64,000 nt of DNA from RYN-230 sp963782185 (lineage in GTDB: Bacteria > Actinomycetota > Actinomycetes > Streptosporangiales > Streptosporangiaceae): positions 481,358 through 545,357 of the forward strand of contig CAWAJB010000027.1 of assembly GCA_963782185.1 (NCBI GenBank). The letters run 5' to 3'. The notes beneath the pieces were generated by a model. It worked only from the letters and a program-made list of their open reading frames with translations, did no database searches and had not been told where the DNA came from. Positions 46,030 to 54,983 of this stretch are shown here, in pieces (the stretch's first letter is position 1; the number at the start of each line of letters is the position of its first letter). The position numbers were made by a program, and so were the translations under genes.

Positions 46030-46128
46030 GGGATCGCGATCGTGCATGTCCGGTCGTGGCAGGCGGCCTACCGCACCCTGGTGCCTCAGGAGTTTCTCGA
46101 CTTCCTCGGTCTTGGCCACGGCTTCCTC
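46030..46128 (+). pseudogene. GNAT acetyltransferase N-terminal fragment
   Basis: GIAIVHVRSWQAAYRTLVPQ followed by EFLDFLGLG is the start of strand beta-1/helix alpha-1 of GNAT N-acetyltransferases. No acetyl-CoA loop follows. About 30 codons remain. Confidence 0.5.
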
Positions 46129-46418
46129 CTGCCGCCCAGCTCCGCCAGACGGCCGGTCCGGCGACATGGCCGGGCCGGGCATTGGCCAGCTGCCGGCCGC
46201 TTGCACCGAACGTATATTGACTTCGTGAAGCCGCCCCGTCGCCTGTCGATCCCGGGCTGCATCGGCTGCGGAGCGATGAGGCAGTACGAGAGCTGCGAGG
46301 GGGCCTGCTCCGAGCGCAAGCTTGAGCTCGTCAGCGGTGGCGATTACGACGAGCTGACGGCGGCCGCGGCGACCTGTCGTGGTCGCATCGAGGGGCTCTG
46401 GGCTGTCGTCGGGGAACT

Positions 46419-46793
46419 GCCGCGCTGTCGCTGTGGCTGGCCTCCGGCGCACCGCCCGCCGAGATCGCTGCCCGCGCCGGGCACAGCGTGCGTGTCCTGC
46501 TCACCATCTACGCCCACGGCATACCCGGCTGCGACCAGATCGCCAGCCAGCACATCGAGGAAGCCCTCAACCCCAGTCGGTGGCCCTCCGCTGGCCCACA
46601 AGAACCGGCGTGGACCCCAGAAATCCCGTCCGCCTGCGTCCGTGCCACAGCTGGACTCAACGGGACACAGCTGGACCTGATACCTCCGCCCAGATCCGGT
46701 TACACGCCTGTGACCTGCGGAAATACCGACCAAGGAGACCGGTTCCATGGATCACGGCCCCCGGACAGCCGATCCCGGGCATCCGGTCCCTAA
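46419..46793 (+). pseudogene. AICE-type tyrosine integrase, C-terminal fragment
   Basis: LSLWLASGAPPAEIAARAGH then SVRVLLTIYAHGIPGCDQIA (catalytic tyrosine in IYAH) equals the end of the larger integrase pseudogene at 51074-52572. The Arg and HxxR boxes are lost: homology starts at 46419 in mid-gene. It lies about 135 bp before att copy B, the position an integrase 3' end takes next to attP in AICEs. Confidence 0.8.
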
Positions 46794-46927
46794 GCCGCTG
46801 ACCAGGCCAGATCTGGCCCACCAACTGGCCCACAGCAACCGGGAGCGGTCTGCCGAACCGCTCCCCCGGACACGCATCAGACCCGGCATCCGGGAACACC
46901 GGCACCGGGTCTGACCTGGGGTTTTAT

Positions 46928-46978
46928 GTGGCAGGTGTTGGGTTCGAACCAACGTAGGCTAAGCCGACGGTTTTACAG
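46928..46978 (-). repeat. tRNA-Tyr(GTA) 3' half, attachment-site copy B
   Basis: Minus strand CTGTAAAACC start, variable arm GGC-TTA-GCC, T-arm GTTGG/CCAAC, acceptor ACCTGCC. Identical to copy C over about 50 bp. 5' half absent. Confidence 0.85.
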
Positions 46979-47132
46979 GGCGCTGGCTGGCATGCTCGCA
47001 AGTGACCTCTGAGCTGCCCCAATGAAGGATCAGGTCCCGCCCCGGGCGCCGCTCAACCACTGCTCAGCCAACTCGGCCCAGTCGTATCCACCAGGCGCGC
47101 TGCCAGCGGCCTGCAGTCGCCCCTGAACAGGA
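46979..47132. other. Non-coding spacer after att copy B
   Basis: No gene seen. The sequence right after the att core (GGCGCTGGCTGG) differs from that after copies A, C, D and E. Confidence 0.35.
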
Positions 47133-47133
47133 G

Positions 47134-47152
47134 TTTCGATTCTTTCGAATTC
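47134..47152. promoter_or_regulatory. Tandem operator-like repeats upstream of the excisionase-like/PIN pair
   Basis: TTTCGATTC (47134-47142) directly followed by TTTCGAATTC (47143-47152), an AT-rich pair 31 bp before the GTG start. A likely binding site for the helix-turn-helix antitoxin. Confidence 0.45.
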
Positions 47153-47183
47153 AGGTAGGCTGGTAGCGAGCAAGGAGGGCAAC

Positions 47184-47690
47184 GTGACAGCCACGACTGA
47201 GTCGGGGGTGGTCTTTCCCCCCGAGAACCTGGACGCGCTACTCGATCTTGCCCGCTTCCTGGAACTGCATACCGAGCCGGCACTCCTGCTCGGCCCTGAC
47301 GGGGAGCAAGCTCCGCTCCCAGAGGAGATCTACCGGATCCTGGTCAAGGTCGTCGAGGCCTTGCGCGAGGGAAAAGTGATCACCGTCGTGCCACAGACCC
47401 AGAGGCTCACCACCCAGGAGGCCGCTGACTTCCTCGGGATCAGCCGGCCAACGCTGGTGAAACTCCTCGACCAGGGAAAGATCCCCTACGAGCAGCCGGG
47501 CCGGCACCGCCGGATCCTGTTCTCCGATCTGCTCCGCTACGTGGAGCGGCGGCGCGAAGAACGCACCGCGGCCCTGGATCGCATGACAGAAGACGCCAGT
47601 TCGGCTGGCGTCTACGGCGGCCGTCCTGACGACTATGCCGCCGCCCTGAAAAGGGCCCGCAAGCGCCATACCCGGCAGGAGGATTCCTGA
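47184..47690 (+). CDS. Excisionase-family DNA-binding protein, putative antitoxin
   Basis: 168-aa protein with an excisionase/MerR-like helix-turn-helix (RLTTQEAADFLGISRPTLVK then LLDQGKIPYEQPGRHRRI) at about residues 73-115. The N-terminal helical part and basic C-terminus (RARKRHTRQ) are unlike phage Xis. GTG start with AAGGAGG six bases upstream. It is followed one base later by a PIN-domain gene; such HTH-PIN pairs behave as type II toxin-antitoxin modules, with this protein the antitoxin and autorepressor. Confidence 0.82.
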   Translation: MTATTESGVVFPPENLDALLDLARFLELHTEPALLLGPDGEQAPLPEEIYRILVKVVEALREGKVITVVPQTQRLTTQEAADFLGISRPTLVKLLDQGKIPYEQPGRHRRILFSDLLRYVERRREERTAALDRMTEDASSAGVYGGRPDDYAAALKRARKRHTRQEDS

Positions 47691-47691
47691 C

Positions 47692-48258
47692 GTGCCCCGG
47701 CATGCCGTGGTACTCGACGCGTGTGTACTCGTACCAATCGTGCTCGCCGACACGATGCTGCGCATCGCCGAGAAGGGCTTGTATCGGCCGATCTGGTCAG
47801 ACCGGATCTTAGGAGAGGCCCAAGCGGCCATTGAGGAGATCCACCCCGGCATAGACGTGCGGAAGCGCTTCACCGACATGCGCGAAACCTTCGACGATGC
47901 GCTGGTCACAGGATGGGAGGAACTCGAAGCCGGGATCTTTCTGCCCGACAGCGACGACCGGCATATTGTCGCCGCAGCCATCCGTGCGGACGCCCAGGCC
48001 ATCGTGACCTCCAATGTCGGCGACTTTCCCGGCGAGACACTCAGCCCATTCGGGCTGGAGGCAGTGCACCCAGATGACTTCCTGCTCGATCAACTCGACC
48101 TCAGCCCGCCGACCGTCCTGCAGGTGATCCGGGAACAGGCAGCTCACACGCGCCGCCCCCGCCTTACGCCACAGGATCTCGCTGAAATGCTCAGCAGGGC
48201 TGGAGTCCCGAACTTCGCAGATGAGATCCGCCGTCTCATGTCCGCGCCATTGCCGTAG
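47692..48258 (+). CDS. PIN-domain toxin (VapC-like ribonuclease)
   Basis: 188-aa PIN-domain protein. First acidic residue in VVLDACVLVP (Asp9), middle acidic residues in the IEEIHPG/DMRETFDD region, and the C-terminal set LPDSDDRHIVAAAIRADA and TSNVGDFP. These residues coordinate the metal for RNA cleavage. The C-terminal about 50 residues (LTPQDLAEMLSRAG) extend beyond the minimal PIN fold. GTG 47692 with AGGAGG about 10 bases upstream. Transcribed with the antitoxin. Confidence 0.87.
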   Translation: MPRHAVVLDACVLVPIVLADTMLRIAEKGLYRPIWSDRILGEAQAAIEEIHPGIDVRKRFTDMRETFDDALVTGWEELEAGIFLPDSDDRHIVAAAIRADAQAIVTSNVGDFPGETLSPFGLEAVHPDDFLLDQLDLSPPTVLQVIREQAAHTRRPRLTPQDLAEMLSRAGVPNFADEIRRLMSAPLP

Positions 48259-48633
48259 CCCACTCCCGGACGCTTCAGGCTGGCCGCTGCTCGCGCACTC
48301 GTCAACTAATTTAGCTGCGCACCCGGCGCAGCGAGGTCGAGCGCAACGCCGCCGAGGTAGCCAGGAAGGCAGCCGAGACCGCGAAGTCGCCGGGCAATTG
48401 CCAGTCAGCGACACCGCAGTTCTCCTCAGCGTGTCTAAGGCCAGGGTTACCCGCACACGGCACGCCAGCGATAGCGACAGGTGCGGTCACCATTGCCGAC
48501 GAACTGGCACTCCCCTCTCAGATCCAACGAAAGTCATAATGATCCAGAGGCCTGTCCCTGCAACTCCCCGCGCCTACATCAGGTGTTACGCGCCTGGCAG
48601 GAAACCGAGCGGCCAGGCCGTACCGTGGTCACT
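48259..48633. other. Spacer before the primase/LuxR fusion gene
   Basis: About 375 bp. The fusion-gene frame stays open back to 48481 but without homology. No RNA or repeat recognised; the fusion promoter should be here. Confidence 0.35.
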
Positions 48634-50778
48634 GTGAGCGAGCGACTAGCCGACGGCAACGGCCATACAGCCGTAGCCGTGGAACTTGAGCGGTTGCGGG
48701 CAGAAAATGCCCGGCTACTGCGTTTGCTGAAGCTGACGCGGCGGGAGGCTGCGCCGCCGGGACCAGCGCAATCAGGGCTGTTCGACGCACCACCGGGCCT
48801 TGTGCACGCTGGGTCGCCGCCTGAGGCGAAGGTGGCGTTGTTCGGCGCAATGTTCGCCGCCCGCACAGACGTGTATGCGGTCCGGTGGGAAAACGCGCGC
48901 ACCGGAAAAGCTGGCTGGCTCCCGGCGGTGCGGGGCGGGTGGCGGAAGGGAGTCCCTCACGCCGAGCGGGAGTATCTGCCATTGACAGCGGAGCTCCTGG
49001 CCTCCCACCTGTCCGGTGAGGTGCACGCCGGGCTTTATCCGCTGCTCGATGGTGATCGCTGCTGGTGGCTGGCCGCTGACTTTGATGGGCCGGCGGCGAT
49101 GCTGGACGCGCTGGCGTACCTGAAGGCGGCCCGATCGCTGGCAGTTCCGGCGGCGCTGGAGGTGTCCCGGTCTGGGGTCGGAGCGCATGCCTGGGTGTTC
49201 TTCACCGGCCCGGTCCCGGCCGAGACGGCCCGCCGCCTGGGCGCCGACTTGTTGCGCGAGGCCATGGCGCTCCGCGGGCAGATGGACCTGGCCAGCTACG
49301 ACCGGCTGTTCCCGTCCCAGGATGTGCTGCCAGCCGGCGGAGTGGGGAATTTGATCGCCGCGCCGCTGCGAGCCCAGATTTCATATAACTCAAGCCACGG
49401 CAACCAGGCGCTGCCGATGCTTCTGGCCGCCGCTCGCCGGTTTGAACCGCTCGACGGGAATCTGGCCCGGGGGATCTACCTGGACGCGCTGTCCGCCGCG
49501 CTGTTCGCCGGACGCCTGGCCACAGGCCCTGGCCCCGGCCTGCGGCGGGTAGCGCAGGCAGCGCGAGAGGCGCTCCCGCCGCAGGCGCCCAGCAAGGCCG
49601 ACCTGCTGCTCGAGGGGATGGCCGTGCTGTACACCGACGGGTACGAGGCGTCGGCACCCCTGCTGCACCGCGCCGTGCAGGCGTTCGGCCGCGAAGACCT
49701 CACCCTGGACGAGGCCTTCCACAGCGCGTGGGTCGCGGCCGTCGCCGCGGTCGACCTGTGGGACGACGTGCACTGGGACATCCTGAGCCAGCGGCACCTG
49801 GACGTCGTCCGCCAGGCCGGAGCCCTCAGCCTGCTTCCGCTCGCGCTCGCCAGCCGTGCCATCTTCGATATCCATAGCGGTAACCTGGCCGCCGCGGCGG
49901 CCCTGGTCGGGGAGAGCCACTGGGTAGCCGAGGTGACCGGCGGTGAGAACACGCTGACGCCTATTCCCGAGGCATGGCTGGCGGCCATGCGCGGTCACGA
50001 AAAGCAGGCCGAGCAGCTGATCCAGGACACCCTGAACGCCGCGACCGCCCTGGGCCAGGGCGTTGGCCTGAACATGATGTATGCCGCCCGCGCTTCCTTG
50101 TGCAATGGCCTGGGCCGGTATGAGGACGCCCTGGCTGCGGCGCGGGAGGCGGCCACCGACCCGCTGGAACTCGGGCCCACGAAGTGGGCGCTCGCCGAGC
50201 TCGTCGAGGCGGGCGTGCGCAGCGGCAACCCCGACGCGGCGGCCAGCGCGTTCGAGCAGCTGTCCGCGATGACCCGTGCGAGCGGCACCGAGCTGGCCCT
50301 TGGAATTGAGGCGGCCAGGCGTGCCTTGCTGCGCGACGATGACACCGCGGAAGAGCTCTACCAGGAGGCGATCGAGCGCCTGGGTCATACCAGGATCCGG
50401 GTCGAGCTCGCTCGCGCGCAGCTCCTGTACGGTGAATGGCTGCGCCGGGAAGGCCGCCGGGCCGATGCCCGTGCCCAGCTGCGAACAGCCTACGAGGCCC
50501 TGGCCGCGATGGGGGTTGAGGCGTTCGCGGATCGCGCGCGACACGAGCTCGCAGCAACCGGGGAGACGGTACGCAAACGTGCCGTAGAGACGGGCGGTGA
50601 GCTGACAGCGCAGGAAGCCCACATAGCCCGGCTCGCCGCGGAAGGGCTCACCAGCCCTGAGATTGCCGCTGCCCTGTACCTCAGCCCGCGAACCGTCGAG
50701 TGGCACCTCCGCAAGATCTACGCCAAGCTCGGGGTCAGCACCCGGCGACAGTTGCGGCGGCTTCCCCATGCCGACTGA
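48634..50778 (+). CDS. TOTE-type archaeo-eukaryotic primase fused to a LuxR/LAL regulator C-terminus
   Basis: 714-aa chimera. Residues about 12-30 form a leucine-rich coiled-coil (ELERLRAENARLLRLLKL), then comes the TOTE conflict-system primase domain (about 55-245): ARTDVYAVRWENARTG, YPLLDGDRCWWLAADFDG with the catalytic DxD (about 149-151), SRSGVGAHAWVFF with its His (about 185), SYDRLFPSQD and GGVGNLIAAPLR. At about 246 it passes in frame, through a short AT-richer patch, into the back half of a large LuxR (LAL) regulator: ARRFEPLDGNLARGIYLDAL, TPR-like helices (about 330-600) and a C-terminal LuxR HTH (LTAQEAHIARLAAEGLTSPE...). The LAL ATPase part and the end of the primase domain are lost. 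GTG 48634 fits best; GTG 48625 also possible. Confidence 0.82.
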   Translation: MSERLADGNGHTAVAVELERLRAENARLLRLLKLTRREAAPPGPAQSGLFDAPPGLVHAGSPPEAKVALFGAMFAARTDVYAVRWENARTGKAGWLPAVRGGWRKGVPHAEREYLPLTAELLASHLSGEVHAGLYPLLDGDRCWWLAADFDGPAAMLDALAYLKAARSLAVPAALEVSRSGVGAHAWVFFTGPVPAETARRLGADLLREAMALRGQMDLASYDRLFPSQDVLPAGGVGNLIAAPLRAQISYNSSHGNQALPMLLAAARRFEPLDGNLARGIYLDALSAALFAGRLATGPGPGLRRVAQAAREALPPQAPSKADLLLEGMAVLYTDGYEASAPLLHRAVQAFGREDLTLDEAFHSAWVAAVAAVDLWDDVHWDILSQRHLDVVRQAGALSLLPLALASRAIFDIHSGNLAAAAALVGESHWVAEVTGGENTLTPIPEAWLAAMRGHEKQAEQLIQDTLNAATALGQGVGLNMMYAARASLCNGLGRYEDALAAAREAATDPLELGPTKWALAELVEAGVRSGNPDAAASAFEQLSAMTRASGTELALGIEAARRALLRDDDTAEELYQEAIERLGHTRIRVELARAQLLYGEWLRREGRRADARAQLRTAYEALAAMGVEAFADRARHELAATGETVRKRAVETGGELTAQEAHIARLAAEGLTSPEIAAALYLSPRTVEWHLRKIYAKLGVSTRRQLRRLPHAD

Positions 50779-51073
50779 AAGAGCATGTCCGGCTAGGGAC
50801 GACCGTAATCCGCTCCGATCCGGCACCGGATGTATTGCGCCGACGCATGCTGTCGTGCTCACCTTTCGTGGCTGCCGGTGCTGTGGATACCGCGTGCTGA
50901 CAGCTGGCCGTCGGGGCTGGCTTCGTGTGCTTCTGCACAGCCCCGCCTGGTAATCGCATTGACCTTCCTGATGGCCACCTGACCCGGGGGGCCTGCTCCC
51001 CGGGCCAGGCGGGGACCGGAGCGGCCGGTCATGTGAGCGCTGGCGTACGGGGGTGGCCGAGGGGTTGACGAGC
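50779..51073. other. Spacer before the integrase pseudogene
   Basis: About 295 bp; no gene or repeat recognised. Confidence 0.35.
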
Positions 51074-52572
51074 ATGAGCGCGTTTGATGTCCGGATCCAT
51101 GCGATCCGTCGCAGGCCGGACCGCCGCCGCCCGTTCGAGGTCCGCTGGCACGCCGCCGGCCGGGCCCCGTCCCGGTCGTTCATCACCCGCGGTCTGGCGG
51201 ACAGTTACCGGGCCGAGCTCATCCGCGCGGCCCGCAAGGGCCTGGACTTCAACTGTGGAACCGGGGAACCGGCGTCCTGGGCCGCGCCCGAAGCCGCCAC
51301 CATCAGCTGGCTGGAGCACGCGGCGGCCTACGCTGCGATGAAATGGCCCCTGGCCGCAGCCTGCACCCGGGCCGGGATCGCCGACGCGCTGGCCACCATC
51401 ACCCCGGCTCTCCTCACGCCCGGCCTGGGCGGGCCGCCAGCAGTGGTGCTGCGCAGAGCCCTGTACGGGCACGCGTTCAACCTCGCCCGGGCCGGCGCTG
51501 ATCCCGGCCCGCCGGCGCCGTGGCGCTGGGCTGGGCCTCGGATCACTGCCTGCCGCTGACCGCCGTGGCCGACCCGGCCGTGACCCGGCGCGCGCTGGAG
51601 GCCCTGGCCCTGCGCCTGGATGGGACCCGGGCCGCGGCCACGACCATCACCCGCAAGCGTGCCGTCTTCCATGGCTGCCTCGGCTACGCGGCAGAACTCG
51701 GGCTCCTGGAGGCCAACCCTTTGGATCGCATCGCCTGGCCGCCCCCGAGATCACCGGGCTCGGCGGGCCCGCGGTCAGCGGCCACCCCTGGCGAGGTGCA
51801 GGCGATCCTGGCCGAGGTCACCAGAATCCGGCCGGAGCTGACCGCGTTCTTCGGCTGCCTGTATTATGCGGCGCTGCGGCCCGCCGAAGCCGTCGCGTTG
51901 CGTGCCAGCTCTTGCATCCTCCCCCCGCATGGCTGGGGGCAGCTGACCCTCACAGCCTCCCTTCCGCGGTCGGCGCGTGCCCGGACCAGTAACGGCACGC
52001 CACGCGAGCCTCGCGGCCTCAAACACCGGCCGGAAGGCGCCATCAGGACGGTCCCGATCCCCCCGCAGCTTGCCCGTCTCCTGCGCTGGCACTTGCGGGC
52101 CTTCGGGTGCGCCGCAGATGGGCGGCTGTTCCGGGGTGCCCGCGGCGGCCCGGTCAGCGAAAGCCTTTATGGCCGGGTCTGGCACCAGGCCCGCGCCGCA
52201 GCCATCCCGGAGGACGGGACAGGCGCCTGGCCGGCCCGGCGCCCCTACGACCTTCGTCATGCCGCGCTGTCGCTGTGGCTGGCCTCCGGCGCCCCGCCCG
52301 CCGAGGTCGCTGCCCGCGCCGGGCATAGCGTGCGTGTCCTGCTCACCATCTACGCCCACTGCATACCCGGCTGCGACCAGATCGCCAGCCAGCAGATCGA
52401 GCAAGCCCTCCGTCCCCGGCAATGGCCCCCCGCTGGCCCACAAGAACCGGCGCGGACGCCAGGATTCCCGTCCGTCATGCGTCCGTGTCACAGCTGGACT
52501 CAACGGGACTCAGCTGGACCTGATACCTCCACCCAGATCCGGTTACGCGTCCTTGACCTGCGGAAATGCTAG
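51074..52572 (+). pseudogene. AICE-type tyrosine integrase, frameshifted
   Basis: Tyrosine recombinase of actinobacterial integrative elements. The N-terminal part (SAFDVRIHAIRRRPDRRRPF ... FITRGLADSYRAELIRAARK) is in one frame to about 51530; the rest continues in another frame from ALGWASDHCLPLTAVADP. The catalytic set is present: ALRPAEAVAL (Arg I), RPYDLRHAAL (His-x-x-Arg region), RAGHSVRVLLTIYAH (tyrosine). Joined length about 500 aa. One base would restore it. Its 3' end lies about 200 bp from att copy C, the arrangement of int next to attP in pSAM2-like elements. Confidence 0.85.
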
Positions 52573-52822
52573 GCTCGAGAGGTCGGCTCACGGATCGCGG
52601 CCCCCGGACGGGCGGTCCCGGGCACCCGTTCTCCATAAGCCGCTGACCAGGCCAGATCTGGCCCACCACTGGCCCACAGCCACCGGGAACGGTCTGCCGA
52701 ACCGCTCCCGGACACGCATCAGACCCGGCATCCGGTAACACCGGAACCGGGTCTGACCTGGGGTTTTGAGTGGCAGGTGTTGGGTTCGAACCAACGTAGG
52801 CTAAGCCGACGGTTTTACAGGG
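52260..52822 (+). repeat. Long direct repeat, copy C (integrase 3' end plus att)
   Basis: About 560 bp matching 46419-46979 in the same orientation. It contains the boxes CACAGCTGGAC and GACTCAGCTGGAC near 52491-52520, candidate integrase arm sites, and ends with att copy C. Confidence 0.8.
52770..52820 (-). repeat. tRNA-Tyr(GTA) 3' half, attachment-site copy C
   Basis: Same 51 bases as copy B; minus strand, break at the anticodon loop, no 5' half. Confidence 0.87.
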
Positions 52823-52970
52823 GGCTCCCAGGCAAGATCGCATTTTCATTGCGACCTGGTCAAATGGCGCTTTCGCTTTGCTGGGCTATAGCGCTCAACC
52901 ACTCCTCAGCCATCCCACCGGCTTGAGGCCATTTGCCGTAAGGTCGGGCACGGTTGAGGTCGTAGCGGCT

Positions 52971-53627
52971 TCAGCGGATGTTCATGCGCGCCAGATCGGG
53001 CAGGGACGTGCTGGTGTGTTGCGACCAGGCCTGGAGTGCGGCAGCGAGGGCAAGGGCGCTGCCGTACAGCACGTGCTGGCCGCCCTGCCTGGCGATCAGC
53101 GCATCCAGGGAGGCGAAGGCGCGGCCCTTGCGGGCAAGGGTCACGATGTCGGCGGCGGCGCGCTCGCCGGTCCAGTGCCCGGCGGGCAGCCGGGTCAGCT
53201 TCCCGAGATCAGCGGGGATGCTGTGATCGTGTCCCGGCAGCCACTGGTCAAGCAAGCCGAGGGCCACGCCGATGCAGCCGGCGACGGTCGCGGCGGAACC
53301 GTCGGTGGACTCCGCTTGGGCTTGGTCCAAGACGGCGGCAGCCAGCCGGGTGTCACCATCAGCGATTGCCTCGGCCGCTAGCCGCAGGGTGACGGTGGCC
53401 AGTTCGCGTGCTTGCCCGACTGGGGTGAACCGGACCATGTTCTGCCGCTCGATGGCACGGTTCATAGCCTGCTGCAGGGTATCCAGGTCGGGAACGTCGA
53501 TGTTGTCGACGTCGATGCCTTCCTCGGCCAGCAACGGTGCCAGTTCGCGGAGCAACTCACTGGCCATGCCCGGCTTCATCTGGACCCCAGGTGGTCCTGG
53601 GGCTGGCTCCGGGCTCCGGCGTCGCAT
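52971..53627 (-). CDS. Helical protein of unknown function
   Basis: 218-aa protein, predicted mainly helical, with segments ELLRELAPLLAEEGIDVDNI, TPVGQARELATVTLRLAAEA and AAAVLDQAQAESTDGSAATV. No catalytic motif, signal peptide or membrane segment. ATG 53627 is used; the frame is open to 53696. I recognise a recurrent actinobacterial hypothetical-protein style but not a named family. It is transcribed towards att copy C with no partner. Confidence 0.5.
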   Translation of the reverse strand: MRRRSPEPAPGPPGVQMKPGMASELLRELAPLLAEEGIDVDNIDVPDLDTLQQAMNRAIERQNMVRFTPVGQARELATVTLRLAAEAIADGDTRLAAAVLDQAQAESTDGSAATVAGCIGVALGLLDQWLPGHDHSIPADLGKLTRLPAGHWTGERAAADIVTLARKGRAFASLDALIARQGGQHVLYGSALALAAALQAWSQHTSTSLPDLARMNIR

Positions 53628-53997
53628 GTCTGCCACGCCCGCCATCTTCTCAGTAGCCCGGGCCCTGGTGCACACGTCCCATGATTCAGGCGACATGTGT
53701 CGGAGAGAAGCGACGGTGATGAGGGCGGAGATCCGTGACCGTCGGCCAGCAGGTGGGCAGCCCCGAGAGAATCAACGGATAATGGCTGGCGGCCAGGGAA
53801 TGCTGGGCCTGACCGCCAGGCGGCTGATCGGCAGAACGGCCCGTCCGGCGCCGGTTTCTCGCGTCCGCCGTCAGAGCAGGCGTGCCAGCCGGCTCAACCG
53901 CTCTCAGCCGGCTGCGACCCGCAAGTTAAAGGCACGTGAACGAGGGGCCATCCCGGCGCCCTCCATCTATGGCCTCGAATCCTTGTAGCGCATAGGT

Positions 53998-54003
53998 TAC
54001 AAT
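53998..54003 (+). promoter_or_regulatory. -10 box giving a leaderless toxin-antitoxin transcript
   Basis: TACAAT ends 7 bases before the ATG at 54011, so transcription should start at or next to the start codon. No ribosome site is present between them, consistent with a leaderless mRNA. Confidence 0.5.
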
Positions 54004-54010
54004 GTAGTAC

Positions 54011-54433
54011 ATGACCACGCCTCTTTCTATCCGCTTTGACGCCGCCTTGCTGACGCGGTTGCGGCGCCGCGCGGGAGCCACGGCCGGTTCGACGACGTCC
54101 GCGCTAGCGCAGCGGCTCATCGATGAGGGACTGCGGATGGCTGACCATCCAGGGGTGATCTTCAAAGACGGGCCGTCCGGCCGCCGGGCTGCCCTCGCCT
54201 ACGGGCCAGACATCTGGGAAATCATCAAGTTCCTGCGTGAAGTAGACGAGCGCGGCCCAGCCGCGCTCGACGCGGCGGCCGAGGTGTTCGCCGTCGGCGC
54301 CAGCCGGATCGCCACAGCCGTCAGCTACTACGGGGACCACCGGGACGAGATCGATACCGAGATCAGCGACGCTGATGAGGCATCGGCCCGCGCCGAGGAA
54401 GCATGGCGGATACAGCGGCAGCTCATCGCATGA
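54011..54433 (+). CDS. Ribbon-helix-helix antitoxin-like protein
   Basis: 140-aa protein. N-terminal ribbon-helix-helix (PLSIRFDAALLTRLRRRAGA ... STTSALAQRLIDEGLRM, about 3-45) followed by a DUF433-like segment (VIFKDGPSGRRAALAYGPDIW, AVSYYGDHRDEID). Such proteins pair with DUF5615 PIN-like toxins. ATG 54011 sits just downstream of a -10 box (leaderless). The stop overlaps the toxin ATG (ATGA). Confidence 0.82.
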   Translation: MTTPLSIRFDAALLTRLRRRAGATAGSTTSALAQRLIDEGLRMADHPGVIFKDGPSGRRAALAYGPDIWEIIKFLREVDERGPAALDAAAEVFAVGASRIATAVSYYGDHRDEIDTEISDADEASARAEEAWRIQRQLIA

Positions 54434-54819
54434 GCCACCCAGCCAGCGCCCGCCTGCTGCTAGACGAGATGTTCTCCCCCGCCATCGCTGCCACACTGCG
54501 CGACCTGGGCCAGGACGTGATCGCCGTGGCTGAGCGCGGCGAACTGCGGGCAATCAGCGATGACGACGTCTTCGCCTGGGCCACCTCTCAACATCGCTGG
54601 CTGCTCACCGAGAACGTCAAAGACTTCCGGCCCATCCTGCTACGGGCACTCCAGGCCGACACTGCCACCACAGGAATCCTCTACACCAGCAGCCGCGCCT
54701 TCCCTCGCTCAAGGAAAAACCCCGGGCCCCTGATCCAGGCCATCCACGCCTGGATGCTCAAAGAACCACCCGAGGCACCACTCACCGAAGACTGGCTCCT
54801 CAACCCGGCAAGTCGCTGA
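54430..54819 (+). CDS. DUF5615 PIN-like toxin
   Basis: 129-aa PIN-like nuclease: ARLLLDEMFSPAIAATLRDL with the first Asp/Glu pair, AISDDDVFAWATSQHRWLLT, and ENVKDFRPIL. DUF5615 proteins are PIN-fold ribonuclease-like toxins of type II systems. It starts at ATG 54430 inside the antitoxin stop, so the two are translated together. The C-terminal RSRKNPGPLIQAIHAWM tail is normal. Complete gene. Confidence 0.83.
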   Translation: MSHPASARLLLDEMFSPAIAATLRDLGQDVIAVAERGELRAISDDDVFAWATSQHRWLLTENVKDFRPILLRALQADTATTGILYTSSRAFPRSRKNPGPLIQAIHAWMLKEPPEAPLTEDWLLNPASR

Positions 54820-54983
54820 TTCTCCGGAACGGTCGAAGATACCGGAGCAACCGCCGGGAACGGCCGCCGAGCGCGCGGGCCAGCCGCAGATGCGTTCCGG
54901 GTCCCTGAGCAGGATGACCGCCGCTCGTAATTGAAGTGACAGCTTGGGCGTTGATCAGCCTTTCGGCGCCGGCCCAGGCAGTC

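Larger units (their letters stand above)
46419..46979 (+). repeat. Long direct repeat, copy B (integrase 3' end plus att)
   Basis: About 560 bp closely matching 52260-52822: integrase C-terminus, two CACAGCTGGAC-type boxes, the common AGACCCGGCATCCGG region and the tRNA-Tyr half. Same orientation. Confidence 0.8.

Noticed and set aside
46928..46978. Calling the five tRNA-Tyr copies functional tRNA genes
   Set aside because: None has the D-arm, 5' acceptor strand or 5' anticodon half-stem within 100 bp, so they cannot encode a tRNA.
52600..52850. Minus-strand peptides containing GLAYVGSNPTPAT across the att copies
   Set aside because: This peptide is just the translation of the tRNA-Tyr 3' half and appears at each copy; not a gene.
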